The notes under the pieces were generated by a model that saw only the letters and a list, made by a program, of their open reading frames with translations, ran no database searches and was not told the origin of the DNA. A DNA stretch of 25,723 nucleotides from a virus: the IMG/VR virus record IMGVR_UViG_3300036782_000063, positions 1 through 25,723 of that record; one strand, given 5' to 3'. Of the stretch, positions 19,266-25,723 are shown piece by piece; position 1 is the first letter of the stretch; each line of letters begins with the position of its first letter. A program made the translations under genes and the position numbers.

Positions 19266-19661
19266 CTATGCAGGATTAGCACACGATTCACAGCCTAATG
19301 GTGGATTGTAAGCGACACTTCCATAACCTGCTGCATTACTATAAACACAAATCCACTGATTAAGATTCACATGAATTGGGCCTGAGACTAATTGTATGGT
19401 TGGTAAAGTGGCATTGATCATGTTATAGGCTTGCGTTGAGCCTGTAGCTACGATTCCCCCCACTACAAACGTCCATTTATCCATGGTTCCTGCATTTTGA
19501 GATAAGAATCCTCCATACCAGAGTCCACTAACTATATTTTGTGACAGGTAAGGAGATATTCCGGTAGCGATTATCCAAGAGCGAGGAGGACAGATAAGAG
19601 GTTGAGCGCAGATATTAGCAAATAATCCTAACAATCCTAATCCTAATAACCATTTCATCAT
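19266..19661 (-). CDS. Secreted DUF4949-like (Hbp-type) protein
   Basis: 131 aa with a clear signal peptide (MMKWLLGLGLLGLFANICAQ). The mature part has CPPRSWIIATGISPYLSQ, WYGG, WTFVVGG and WICVYSN, ending near CESCA. This layout (CP, WY/F, WTFV-x-G, W-x-C-x-Y-x-N) also occurs in the protein at 21530-21940, so the two are paralogues. It resembles the DUF4949 family that includes the Legionella hemin-binding protein Hbp, as I recall it. It would act in the periplasm or outside the cell. Such a gene in a phage head operon, on the opposite strand, is typical of a moron. Confidence 0.55.
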   Translation of the reverse strand: MMKWLLGLGLLGLFANICAQPLICPPRSWIIATGISPYLSQNIVSGLWYGGFLSQNAGTMDKWTFVVGGIVATGSTQAYNMINATLPTIQLVSGPIHVNLNQWICVYSNAAGYGSVAYNPPLGCESCANPA

Positions 19662-19716
19662 GATCCATCCTTTGATAAGATATTCTCATTATAAACACTA
19701 TCAAAAGGATTTGATA

Positions 19717-19929
19717 ATGGCTAAATTATCCTCCCAAACTCGAAATAGACTATCTAAGAAAACATTTGGCCTTCCTGGTGAACGTAAATATCCTATGCCT
19801 GATAAATCTCATGCCAAAAATGCTAAGGCTAGAGCCACACAAATGGTTAAGAAAGGAAAATTAAGTCCCTCATCTAAAGCAAAGATTGACGCTAAAGCAA
19901 ATAGGATATTGGGAAAAGGAAGGGGTTAA
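19717..19929 (+). CDS. Small basic phage protein (LPG-x-x-YP-x-PD-x-SHA motif, DUF6582-like)
   Basis: ATG 19717 follows AAAGGA by 7 nt; an in-frame ATT/ATG further upstream is not supported. The 70-aa product has KTFGLPGERKYPMPDKSHAK followed by ARATQMVKKGKLS, a motif widespread in small phage proteins near terminase, portal and capsid genes (DUF6582-like, from memory). The C-terminus is Lys-rich and ends GKGRG, like that of the small protein at 18785-18949. Function unknown; it may be a capsid-associated protein. It is the one plus-strand gene inside the minus-strand moron block. Confidence 0.7.
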   Translation: MAKLSSQTRNRLSKKTFGLPGERKYPMPDKSHAKNAKARATQMVKKGKLSPSSKAKIDAKANRILGKGRG

Positions 19930-20105
19930 GATTTTTTAACTTCATTAAATGTAGTATTGAATAATTTAATTAATTTATCTCTTTCCATCTGACGATTGTC
20001 TTCAAGGATTTTAATTACACTTAAAATAGCAGCCATAAATCCTTTCTTAAATTCATCTGAAATCATTTCAACTTCAGGTATATTTTCTGAATCATCTTTA
20101 TTCAT
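19926..20105 (-). CDS. Unknown 59-aa acidic helical protein
   Basis: ATG 20103-20105 is preceded by AGAGG 6 nt upstream. The product (MNKDDSENIPEVEMISDEFK onward) is helical with GFMAAILSVIKILEDNRQM and a polar tail. It overlaps the stop of the convergent gene at 19929 by 4 nt. No family recognised. Confidence 0.55.
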   Translation of the reverse strand: MNKDDSENIPEVEMISDEFKKGFMAAILSVIKILEDNRQMERDKLIKLFNTTFNEVKKS

Positions 20106-20204
20106 AATTACCTCTAGATGATAGCTGCATAAGTCCTCAGGTTTATCCCGATTTCAAGGACAGCATAAACTAAATTATTATACAGCATCTCATCATTGAC
20201 GCAC

Positions 20205-20633
20205 TCAACTCACTAACCTTATAACACATTTACTCTCTGTATGCTCCGAGATATATTTTTTATTCCCTTTTAAATCAGTTATTACGCGATAATAATATTT
20301 ACCAGTTGTTTTTTGATTAAATTTTGAATATAAATCCCACATTTCACTATGATAATATTCATGAGGATTGATTTTAATATCTTCTTTCTTGGTAACACAG
20401 GATGAATTTATAGGGCATAGACTATATGCTAATTTTAAATTAATAATTTCATTGCTAGTATTTTTATACTTAAAATGATGTGTACTATGAATGAATTTAT
20501 TATCTGCCCAATAGTTATATGTTACGTTTTGACATTCTGCATAAACTTTATTTTCATTAAAAGTTTTATACATGTCATAACCGCATAATCCCCATGAGCC
20601 TAGAAAGAATAAATAAAATCCTATTAAAAACAT
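20205..20633 (-). CDS. Secreted or membrane-anchored protein, paralogue of 20691-21086
   Basis: 142 aa. The hydrophobic N-terminus MFLIGFYLFFLGSWGLCGYD is a signal peptide or anchor. The body has a pattern shared with the next gene: F-x-Y-x-N-x-S, a Y-x-L-x-x-CP-x(4)-C segment (YSLCPINSSC), PHEYY, a G-x-Y-x(4)-V stretch and a final EH-x-x-x-C-V-x-x-R. The four conserved Cys suggest disulphides outside the cytoplasm. I recognise no family. Two neighbouring paralogues on the phage suggest tandem duplication and divergence. Confidence 0.65.
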   Translation of the reverse strand: MFLIGFYLFFLGSWGLCGYDMYKTFNENKVYAECQNVTYNYWADNKFIHSTHHFKYKNTSNEIINLKLAYSLCPINSSCVTKKEDIKINPHEYYHSEMWDLYSKFNQKTTGKYYYRVITDLKGNKKYISEHTESKCVIRLVS

Positions 20634-20690
20634 ATTACCAACTTTGTATACATTGATTGATTGAATAGATACAAACTACTATACTTTGTA

Positions 20691-21086
20691 TCATCGTATC
20701 GTCATCACACAACGTCTATGTTCATCCATAGTAATATCGCCTCTTACATTATAATAAACATCAATCCAGTAGCTCCCATACGCAGATGTAGATGTCATAG
20801 CTTTGGCATATAGATAAGGGGCTACATATGTCGCATGAGGAATAGCTTCACCTTGAGCACTTTTGACTTCACAAGCCGCGCCAGGTGGACATACAAGTAA
20901 TGTATATGTGAATTTTAATGTCTTATCACTATCATTTCTATAATTGAATGATCCTGAGCCTTCTGCATAATTACCATGTTCATCAGGCGCAAATGACATG
21001 TCATAACAATTTAATTCATTGATATCGGCATAAGAAGATATAGAAATTGAGGATAACAAGGCTAATAAAAACAGTTTAGACTTCAT
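20691..21086 (-). CDS. Secreted small protein with four Cys, paralogue of 20205-20633
   Basis: 131 aa with a classical signal peptide (MKSKLFLLALLSSISISSYA, cleavage near A20). The mature part is beta-rich with Cys in LNCYD, LVCPPGAACEV and RRCVM. The order F-x-Y-x-N-x-S, CP-x(4)-C, PH-x-x-Y, G-x-Y-x-x-x-V, EH-x-x-C-V repeats that of its neighbour. Periplasmic or exported location is likely. Probably a moron whose product acts on the host surface or on competing phages; the role is not shown. Confidence 0.7.
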   Translation of the reverse strand: MKSKLFLLALLSSISISSYADINELNCYDMSFAPDEHGNYAEGSGSFNYRNDSDKTLKFTYTLLVCPPGAACEVKSAQGEAIPHATYVAPYLYAKAMTSTSAYGSYWIDVYYNVRGDITMDEHRRCVMTIR

Positions 21087-21151
21087 AAAAATAATTACTC
21101 CCTAAATTAATTGGCGAGAGTATCATAATTTTGAAAAAATGGAAGCATTAA

Positions 21152-21292
21152 TTACCATCTATTTTTATATCTAAAATATATACAGATATAATAAATATTA
21201 GCCATGATAAAAATTATTATATATAGGAAAATTAATAGAACAATAAGACCTAATATCATAAAATGGGCCCAATCGGGCAAACTATTTAGCAT
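21152..21292 (-). CDS. Possible 46-aa single-span membrane protein
   Basis: The ATG at 21290-21292 has only weak AAAG upstream. The product has one strong hydrophobic helix (MILGLIVLLIFLYIIIFIM) and a basic Tyr-rich tail (IYYICIYFRYKNRW), a plausible inside-positive membrane peptide. AT-rich sequence can give such frames by chance. Confidence 0.35.
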   Translation of the reverse strand: MLNSLPDWAHFMILGLIVLLIFLYIIIFIMANIYYICIYFRYKNRW

Positions 21293-21310
21293 CTTTGCAA
21301 ATAATTTCCT

Positions 21311-21517
21311 TTATAATATGCAACCTTTAGTAACTATCTGTTCTATAAATTTATCAGGCTCATCGCCGCATAGAATATCTTTTAATTGACTCATTGCGAT
21401 GCCCAGCATATGTGGGTGATTATTTTCTGTCATTTTATCTTTCCATTCTAAATACCAATCACCTAATACATAGCATAGCCAATTTTCTTGTTCTCTAGTA
21501 AATTCAGGTCTATTCAT
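21311..21517 (-). CDS. Unknown 68-aa phage protein
   Basis: The product begins MNRPEFTREQENWLCYVLGD and continues WYLEWKDKM; the middle HPHMLGIAMSQLKDILCG looks like a compact helical domain. Codon content and charge pattern look coding, unlike the overlapping plus-strand frame. The ribosome-binding site is weak. It follows the DUF4949-like gene closely, so it is probably co-transcribed. The opening F-T-x-E-Q-x-x-W-L-x-Y is one I have seen in small phage proteins without known function. Confidence 0.6.
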   Translation of the reverse strand: MNRPEFTREQENWLCYVLGDWYLEWKDKMTENNHPHMLGIAMSQLKDILCGDEPDKFIEQIVTKGCIL

Positions 21518-21529
21518 TTAATTATTTTC

Positions 21530-21940
21530 TCAATAAGTTATCTTTATGAATGGTGGTTCATTAATAGGAGGGTATATTGCACCTGATGGTAATCCTTCAG
21601 CATTTTTATATAAGCAAAGCCATTTACCAGATGGTGCTGCAACGGGATCACCCATGGAGACTAATGATTGCAATGCTTCATAAGCTTCAGCCAATGCATC
21701 CACTTGAGAACTTGCAAATATATCTCCAATAACAAATGTCCATAACTGATCAGTGTTATAAGCTTCTGCTGTTCTTCCTGCATACCATTTACCATTACTA
21801 TCACGCGCTAGATTTTGGCTTAAGCCTCTAGATTGGATAACAGATACATCAGGACATCTTTCTGGTTGTGCTGGACGTGGAAGAGCTTCACTATTATTGA
21901 AGAATCCTAGTAATATTAAGAGCAAAATACCTTTTTTCAT
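21530..21940 (-). CDS. Second secreted DUF4949-like protein
   Basis: 136 aa, signal peptide MKKGILLLILLGFFNNSEAL. The mature region contains CPDVSVIQSRGLSQNL, KWYAGR, WTFVIGDIFA, then GKWLCLYKNAEG and a Pro-rich end. These elements line up with the 19266-19661 protein (CP, G-x-S, WY, WTFV-x-G, W-x-C-x-Y). Exported, probably small beta-barrel or mixed fold. Its start overlaps the previous gene by 4 nt, so it is in the 22878-to-21311 operon. Same family reservations as for its paralogue. Confidence 0.6.
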   Translation of the reverse strand: MKKGILLLILLGFFNNSEALPRPAQPERCPDVSVIQSRGLSQNLARDSNGKWYAGRTAEAYNTDQLWTFVIGDIFASSQVDALAEAYEALQSLVSMGDPVAAPSGKWLCLYKNAEGLPSGAIYPPINEPPFIKITY

Positions 21941-22332
21941 AAATTTTCCTTATATACATATAAGTTATCTTGAATTAATTTTAACAACAATTTAGCCAAA
22001 CAATCTAGAAATTTAACATCCCAAATATTCTTTAATAGAAGTTTTCTTTCTAACCATGCATCTGAACCACTACCTTCAGTTGAATCACAGTGATAGTTGG
22101 CTATATAAATAGTTTGCGTTTTAATGTTTCCTTTCTCTGTCGATATCAAATCTTTCACTATGAATGATTTCTGTATGCGTAATAGGAATGAATTAAAGGG
22201 CAATCCTTCTTGGATGGTAATTCGATTAGGTAAAATATCCATTAATGTAATGGCATCTAGAGGTACAAAAATTCCTAACTTTAATAATTTATTACTATAT
22301 TGAGGGGAAAGATGATAATCATCATTATTCAT
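21937..22332 (-). CDS. Unknown 131-aa phage protein
   Basis: It starts MNNDDYHLSPQYSNKLLKLGI and has VPLDAITLMDILPNRI, YIANYHCDSTEGSGSDAWLE and a helical C-terminus. The opening and the final E/A-x-L-x-x-L helix recall the phage protein at 13549-13911, so it may be a remote relative. It overlaps both neighbours by 4 nt. Function unknown. Confidence 0.65.
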   Translation of the reverse strand: MNNDDYHLSPQYSNKLLKLGIFVPLDAITLMDILPNRITIQEGLPFNSFLLRIQKSFIVKDLISTEKGNIKTQTIYIANYHCDSTEGSGSDAWLERKLLLKNIWDVKFLDCLAKLLLKLIQDNLYVYKENL

Positions 22333-22640
22333 TGTTGAGTTTCACTTTGGTTAGCTTTTAAAGCATATCTTGCAGTTAAGAGAACATTAGATTGAGTGAA
22401 GATATCTTCAACCAATCTTTTAGATAAATCAGGATTATCTTTATTGATAATGGCATAACAAAAATCAGCTACTAAGGAAGCTAATGCAATAGCACCGATC
22501 TTGAATTTATATTCAAGTGGCATCTGTGATAATGAAAGCATCATATTGCCACCCAGTTGAGATGCTAAGTTAGCAGCATTCTGGAGATACTGTTCTTCTA
22601 ATAAATTTTTATGACTATCATTTTTTGGCTTCTTCTTCAT
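22329..22640 (-). CDS. Unknown 103-aa helical protein
   Basis: A basic start (MKKKPKNDSHKN) is followed by long helices, including LEEQYLQNAANLASQLGGNM and KIGAIALASLVADFCYAII. The latter is amphipathic, not a clear membrane span. It overlaps the next gene by 4 nt. No domain recognised; part of the moron operon. Confidence 0.6.
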   Translation of the reverse strand: MKKKPKNDSHKNLLEEQYLQNAANLASQLGGNMMLSLSQMPLEYKFKIGAIALASLVADFCYAIINKDNPDLSKRLVEDIFTQSNVLLTARYALKANQSETQQ

Positions 22641-22662
22641 CCGGTACCTATCCTTTTGGTTT

Positions 22663-22878
22663 TTAAATTAATTTTGCTAAATGCAAAACTATACCACCTA
22701 ATAATGGATAAATAACGCCAAAAAAACCAATCATAGTTCCCAGAGTCCATTTAAAATGGGAATCTATTTTCTCATTTAGGTTAATAATTGATAACTTAAG
22801 ATCCGAATATGATTCTTCCACTTTTCTTATTCGGACTTCATGATCGATATAATTTTCTTCTGTTTTGCTAAAGGTCAT
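22663..22878 (-). CDS. Coiled-coil plus transmembrane protein (XhlA-like plan)
   Basis: 71 aa after an AGAGG site. YIDHEVRIRKVEESYSDLKL and IINLNEKIDSHF form a coiled coil, followed by a membrane segment (WTLGTMIGFFGVIYPLLGGI). Same plan as the genes at 8060-8365 and 8434-8643. It is the first gene of the minus-strand operon, divergent from the coat promoter. XhlA-like lysis accessory or a stator-like membrane protein are both possible. Confidence 0.6.
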   Translation of the reverse strand: MTFSKTEENYIDHEVRIRKVEESYSDLKLSIINLNEKIDSHFKWTLGTMIGFFGVIYPLLGGIVLHLAKLI

Positions 22879-22920
22879 ATTTCACCTCTTCTAGTGTTAG
22901 TCTTCATGGTAGACAAATCA

Positions 22921-22941
22921 GGCTGGTGAAGATTGCCAGCC
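22921..22941. other. Hairpin in the divergent control region
   Basis: GGCTGG 22921-22926 pairs perfectly with CCAGCC 22936-22941, with a 9-nt loop; a short GCTC/GAGC stem follows. No T-run. It lies in the leader of the minus operon, upstream of the coat promoter, and may insulate the two. Confidence 0.4.
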
Positions 22942-22995
22942 GTTCGCTCCGTCGAGCTAGATTTGGTAATTGAATCATAACATTCTGGCGCCTCA

Positions 22996-23025
22996 TTGCA
23001 AGATTAACCGTTTTATGTGTATAAT
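22996..23025 (+). promoter_or_regulatory. Strong promoter for the coat gene
   Basis: TTGCAA (22996-23001) and a perfect TATAAT (23020-23025) are spaced by 18 bp, giving a start near 23032 and a leader of about 130 nt before the coat ATG. The leader can form a GGCG/CGCC stem-loop near 23070-23095. An independent promoter makes sense for the most abundant virion protein. Confidence 0.6.
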
Positions 23026-23163
23026 TTTTCCAGACGAGTAGCAAAAGGAAAGGCACCGTCTCCTTCCAAGGGCGAGTATTTAGTCTTCCGCCGGACAAAT
23101 AAATGAAAGATAGCAGTTAACGCTGTTCAAACTTAATTAATTTGTCAACGGAGTGACTAATTT

Positions 23164-24441
23164 ATGAGCACCAATCGCTTTGAAACTACTGCGTATGTAC
23201 TCGATGAAGTACTGATTCGATTTATCAATTACCTAAATTTTGCCAAAGTTGCCAATCGTAACTTTGAAGATGACTTCAAAAATCTCAAATATGCTACTGG
23301 CCAGACTATTAACTACCGTTTAGAGGAAAGATATCTTCCTGGACGTGGTGCTACTGCTGTATCTCAAGCACGCGTACAAGTCATTAGGCCATTAACTATT
23401 AATACTCAATTCAATACCATGGTTGAGTTTACTGGAATGCAGCTTACTTTTGATCGCGCTCGAGATGAGCCCTATTTGGACATGATGTTAAATCCAAGGG
23501 CTAAAACTCTGGCCAATGATGTTGAAAAATTCATTGCGATAGAGAATTTCCAAACCCAAGTTTACCAAGCAATTGGTACGCCTGGAGTGCCGATAGATTT
23601 CTTAACAGTGGCTAATACTGATGCTTACATGACGGAGCTTGGTATTCCTGATGACGGTAACAGATACTTTGCTAACTCCCCATTTGTATCTGCTGGATTG
23701 TCTGACAGCTTAAAAGCTGTATTCAATATGACCGTCAACCGAGGCGCATTGTTAGATGGGTTTATCGGTCACTTATCAGGTTTTGATTTCTTCAAGACCA
23801 ATTTCTTAACTAGACAGATAGCAGGCGCTGGTCAATTAGGTGGTGGGCCTTTCCCAGCAGGATTTGTTGGCGCAGGAACTGTCACTAATGGCCCTATTAC
23901 TGGAGGCAATACTATATCTGTAACAGGATTAGGCCAAGCTCCAGGGACAGTTGTATTCCATTTGGGTGATATTTTGGAAGTGGATGTTTCAGCCGCCGTA
24001 TTTATGATTAATCCATTAACTTATGAACCTATAGATGGGTCGGCTGCTGGTACTGTTAGCCAAAGAGCTCAATTTGTTGTGACTGCTGATGTTGTCTCAG
24101 CTAACGGTTCTACTGCTGATATTCCAGTCAATCCAACAATTGTAGTATCTGGTGCCAGACAAAATATCTCTGCTGCCATTCCAAATGGTGCACAGATGTT
24201 ATTGTCAATGAGCTTTAATAGATCAATAGCTTTCCACAACCAAGCTATTGTCTTTGCAGCTCCTCCCATTAAGGAATTAAAAGGTGGTGTTGAAGTAGTC
24301 ACTGCCTATTCCGATCTCTACAAGTTAGCAATCACATATACATTGGGCGCTGATATTCGTAACTATCTGCAACTCGATCGTATTGATGCTATCGGTGGTG
24401 TTTCCATTAATCCTGAGTTTGCGGTCATTGTTCGTTCTTAA
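23164..24441 (+). CDS. Major coat protein, P22 gp5-like
   Basis: 425 aa, nearly the length of P22 gp5 (430). The start has VLDEVLIRFINYLNFAKVAN, then YATGQTINYRLEERYLPGRG and VEFTGMQLTFDRARDE, a pattern typical of P22-type coat proteins. The middle (about 225-345) holds an inserted domain rich in Gly/Thr/Val, as in P22. The end, YTLGADIRNYLQLDRIDAIG and VSINPEFAVIV, is the conserved C-terminal strand region. It builds the HK97-fold shell. It has its own promoter and a terminator immediately after it, unlike the operon genes around. Confidence 0.9.
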   Translation: MSTNRFETTAYVLDEVLIRFINYLNFAKVANRNFEDDFKNLKYATGQTINYRLEERYLPGRGATAVSQARVQVIRPLTINTQFNTMVEFTGMQLTFDRARDEPYLDMMLNPRAKTLANDVEKFIAIENFQTQVYQAIGTPGVPIDFLTVANTDAYMTELGIPDDGNRYFANSPFVSAGLSDSLKAVFNMTVNRGALLDGFIGHLSGFDFFKTNFLTRQIAGAGQLGGGPFPAGFVGAGTVTNGPITGGNTISVTGLGQAPGTVVFHLGDILEVDVSAAVFMINPLTYEPIDGSAAGTVSQRAQFVVTADVVSANGSTADIPVNPTIVVSGARQNISAAIPNGAQMLLSMSFNRSIAFHNQAIVFAAPPIKELKGGVEVVTAYSDLYKLAITYTLGADIRNYLQLDRIDAIGGVSINPEFAVIVRS

Positions 24442-24452
24442 CTCTCTGGTTC

Positions 24453-24486
24453 GGGGTGCTTGATGCAACAGGTGCCCCTCTTTTTT
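24453..24486 (+). terminator. Rho-independent terminator after the coat gene
   Basis: GGGGTGC 24453-24459 pairs with GTGCCCC 24472-24478 (four G-C pairs, two wobbles, one C-G), then TC and six T. It would limit read-through from the strong coat promoter into the gp4-like gene. Confidence 0.8.
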
Positions 24487-24495
24487 AGGTGCTCT

Positions 24496-24732
24496 ATGAA
24501 ACAAAATGATAGTGATGCTCAGAAACAAGTTAAATATTTAGATCGCTGGGTAGACAGTGAATTTTTTCGTGCCTTTGTTTACAAAGATGGCAGTAAAAAA
24601 TTAGCAGAATCTTATGATGAATTTAAGAATTTAATTTCATCAGGTATTTGGTTTGATGATGTTAAAAATATTCCCAAGGCTGACACAAGGTTAAGGAAAC
24701 CTAAAAATGGCGATGCCAAGTCAGAGTGTTAA
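24496..24732 (+). CDS. Unknown 78-aa protein between coat and gp4
   Basis: ATG 24496 is preferred; the longer TTG form at 24460 would lie in the terminator. The product begins MKQNDSDAQKQVKYLDRWVD, is charged and helical, with DGSKKLAESYDEFKNLISSG and WFDDVKNIP. It overlaps the gp4-like start by 26 nt. No family recognised. It may be a small head protein or regulator of late expression. Confidence 0.6.
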   Translation: MKQNDSDAQKQVKYLDRWVDSEFFRAFVYKDGSKKLAESYDEFKNLISSGIWFDDVKNIPKADTRLRKPKNGDAKSEC

Positions 24733-25435
24733 GGAATTTATTTCTGATTCATATCAGTTAATTACCGCTTCTTCCCCAACAGTTCCACTTTACGGGAACG
24801 ATACTTTTTTTGCATTAAAAAGATTAAACAAATTAATTTCTGCTTATAGTGGTACTGCTTTAATGACTACAATTGCTCAAGAAGCTATTTATCCTTTAGC
24901 TATTGGTCAGATGAATGTTACATTTGGCTCCCCCGCATATACTCCACTTCCTAATGTTGTATTAGGACGTTTATCGAATTTAATTAATGCCTGGTTATTA
25001 TTGGATGGCGTTACATATCCATTAATAGATCAATCTAGAAATGAATTTCTAGCTAGTTATAAATATGATCCGCAATTGGGATTACCGCGCTATTGCATTA
25101 TTTATAATCAAACTGATCTAACAACAATGAGATTATTTCCAGGCCCATCTCAATTCTTTGAGCTTCATGTCTATGGCAAATATGAACCTCAACCATTAAC
25201 TGAAAATTCAGATATGAGTTCATTTCCTGAATATTTCTTACGCTTTTTAAACTTTGCATTAGCAAGAGACTTAGCAGCTTTTAAAGGACGTTTATCTGCC
25301 TGGACGCAGGAATTACGAGATTTATATCTTGAAGCTAAACAAGATATGGATGCAACTTCAACTATTAATTTAGCAATAGAAGCTGATCTTGATAGTAGCT
25401 TAAATGGATCATGGCGTGTTAAAGCAGGAATATAG
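24707..25435 (+). CDS. Head-completion / tail accessory factor, P22 gp4-like
   Basis: 242 aa. It starts in the end of the previous gene with AAGGA about 10 nt upstream. The N-terminal half is a helical bundle (AMPSQSVKEFISDSYQLI and FFALKRLNKLISAYSG), the middle has LRLFPGPS-like TTMRLFPGPSQFFELHVYGK, and the C-terminus has FPEYFLRFLNFALARDLAAF. This is the pattern of P22 gp4, which binds the portal after packaging and joins it to gp10. P22 gp4 is shorter (166 aa). The gp10-like gene follows 2 nt later, as in P22. Confidence 0.8.
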   Translation: MAMPSQSVKEFISDSYQLITASSPTVPLYGNDTFFALKRLNKLISAYSGTALMTTIAQEAIYPLAIGQMNVTFGSPAYTPLPNVVLGRLSNLINAWLLLDGVTYPLIDQSRNEFLASYKYDPQLGLPRYCIIYNQTDLTTMRLFPGPSQFFELHVYGKYEPQPLTENSDMSSFPEYFLRFLNFALARDLAAFKGRLSAWTQELRDLYLEAKQDMDATSTINLAIEADLDSSLNGSWRVKAGI

Positions 25436-25437
25436 AT

Positions 25438-25723
25438 GTGCAAGCAAGAACCGAAGAATTACCGATTATTGGTTATTATGATAAACAGAGATTTAGACAA
25501 TATAATCCATCTGATGCTGCTAATTTTTTCATCCTTCCCAATGAACTTGGTAAAAAGAAATTTGCTCTCTATCCAACTCTAGGCCGTCATCACATAAATT
25601 TTCTAGGTGTTAATAGATTAATATTTAGCGCAGAAGCACGACTTCTATTTAAGTCTAATAATTACTGGTATGCAGTAATAGTAAATTCAATATTTAGGAT
25701 TGATGCTAATTATAATACGGTAG
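25438..25723 (+). CDS. Packaged-DNA stabilisation protein, P22 gp10-like, 3' end missing
   Basis: GTG 25438 begins two bases after the gp4-like stop and the frame is open to the window end (95 codons). It reads VQARTEELPIIGYYDKQRF, then QYNPSDAANFFILP, LYPTLGRHHI and NRLIFSAEARLLF. The start with LPI-x-GY and the P-S/T-x-G-x-x repeat suggest a beta-propeller-type tail hub like P22 gp10, supported by gene order (portal, scaffold, coat, gp4, gp10). An ATG at 25436 in another frame stops early. Only the first part is visible. Confidence 0.65.
   Translation, partial: MQARTEELPIIGYYDKQRFRQYNPSDAANFFILPNELGKKKFALYPTLGRHHINFLGVNRLIFSAEARLLFKSNNYWYAVIVNSIFRIDANYNTV

Noticed and set aside
19998-20020. 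Copy of the AAGGATTTTAATTA unit-end motif
   Set aside because: It is inside a minus-strand coding region and lacks GT-NNN slots upstream, so it is likely chance.
21204-21389. Plus-strand 61-codon frame
   Set aside because: It overlaps better-supported minus-strand frames, is opposite to the local operon, and has poor composition.
22904-23098. Minus-strand 64-codon frame before the coat gene
   Set aside because: It overlaps a TTGCAA/TATAAT promoter and the coat leader, has no ribosome site and a composition unlike its neighbours.

Overview
The window is part of a tailed-phage genome or prophage with P22-like podovirus head genes. The order is small terminase, large terminase, P22 gp1-like portal, scaffold, P22 gp5-like coat, gp4-like head-completion protein, and the start of a gp10-like gene cut by the window end. 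The DNA is AT-rich. Two secreted proteins resemble the DUF4949/Hbp-like family that I know from Legionella and relatives, so a gammaproteobacterial host near Legionellales is plausible. This host call is inference only.

Layout. 1-3.6 kb: the 3' end of a repeat-rich tail fibre gene (+), a His-rich mini-protein (+), and three minus-strand genes (a second fibre-like protein, a small unknown, and an Acb2-like hairpin protein). 3.6-6.3 kb: a minus-strand early operon with two Cys-rich proteins, an SSB-like protein ending in DIPF, a Sak4-like RecA-fold ATPase, small unknowns and a ribbon-helix-helix regulator. 6.3-8.1 kb: a control region, a winged-helix initiator-like gene, a candidate replication origin with direct repeats and two DnaA boxes, a VRR-NUC nuclease and a holin-like protein. 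8.1-9.25 kb: minus-strand small genes. 9.3-11.5 kb: terminases and a sigma-region-4-like HTH protein.

11.47-12.92 kb is the most unusual part. Twelve array units flank a 193-aa protein that looks RAMP/Cas7-like. Each unit is a run of 8-15 pentamers of the form GT-NNN in strict 5-nt phase. Most units end near GTAAGGATTTTTAAT and are separated by short A/T linkers. Eight units precede the gene and four follow it. I counted 144 slots; 95 are exactly GT and 141 keep G at the first or T at the second position. The triplets between slots are diverse, so this is not a simple microsatellite. It looks like a phased binding register for an oligomeric nucleic-acid-binding protein, possibly with information in the triplets. 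I know of no described system with this layout; its function is not known.

12.9-14.8 kb: a tightly coupled operon of small accessory genes, including DUF551-like and DUF2829 (Tad2-like) proteins. 14.8-17.75 kb: portal and scaffold. 17.75-19.9 kb: small plus-strand genes. 19.3-22.9 kb: mainly a minus-strand block of secreted or membrane 'moron'-type genes, inserted between scaffold and coat. 23-25.7 kb: a strong promoter, coat, terminator, gp4-like and gp10-like genes. I saw no tRNA, rRNA, insertion sequence or classical CRISPR.
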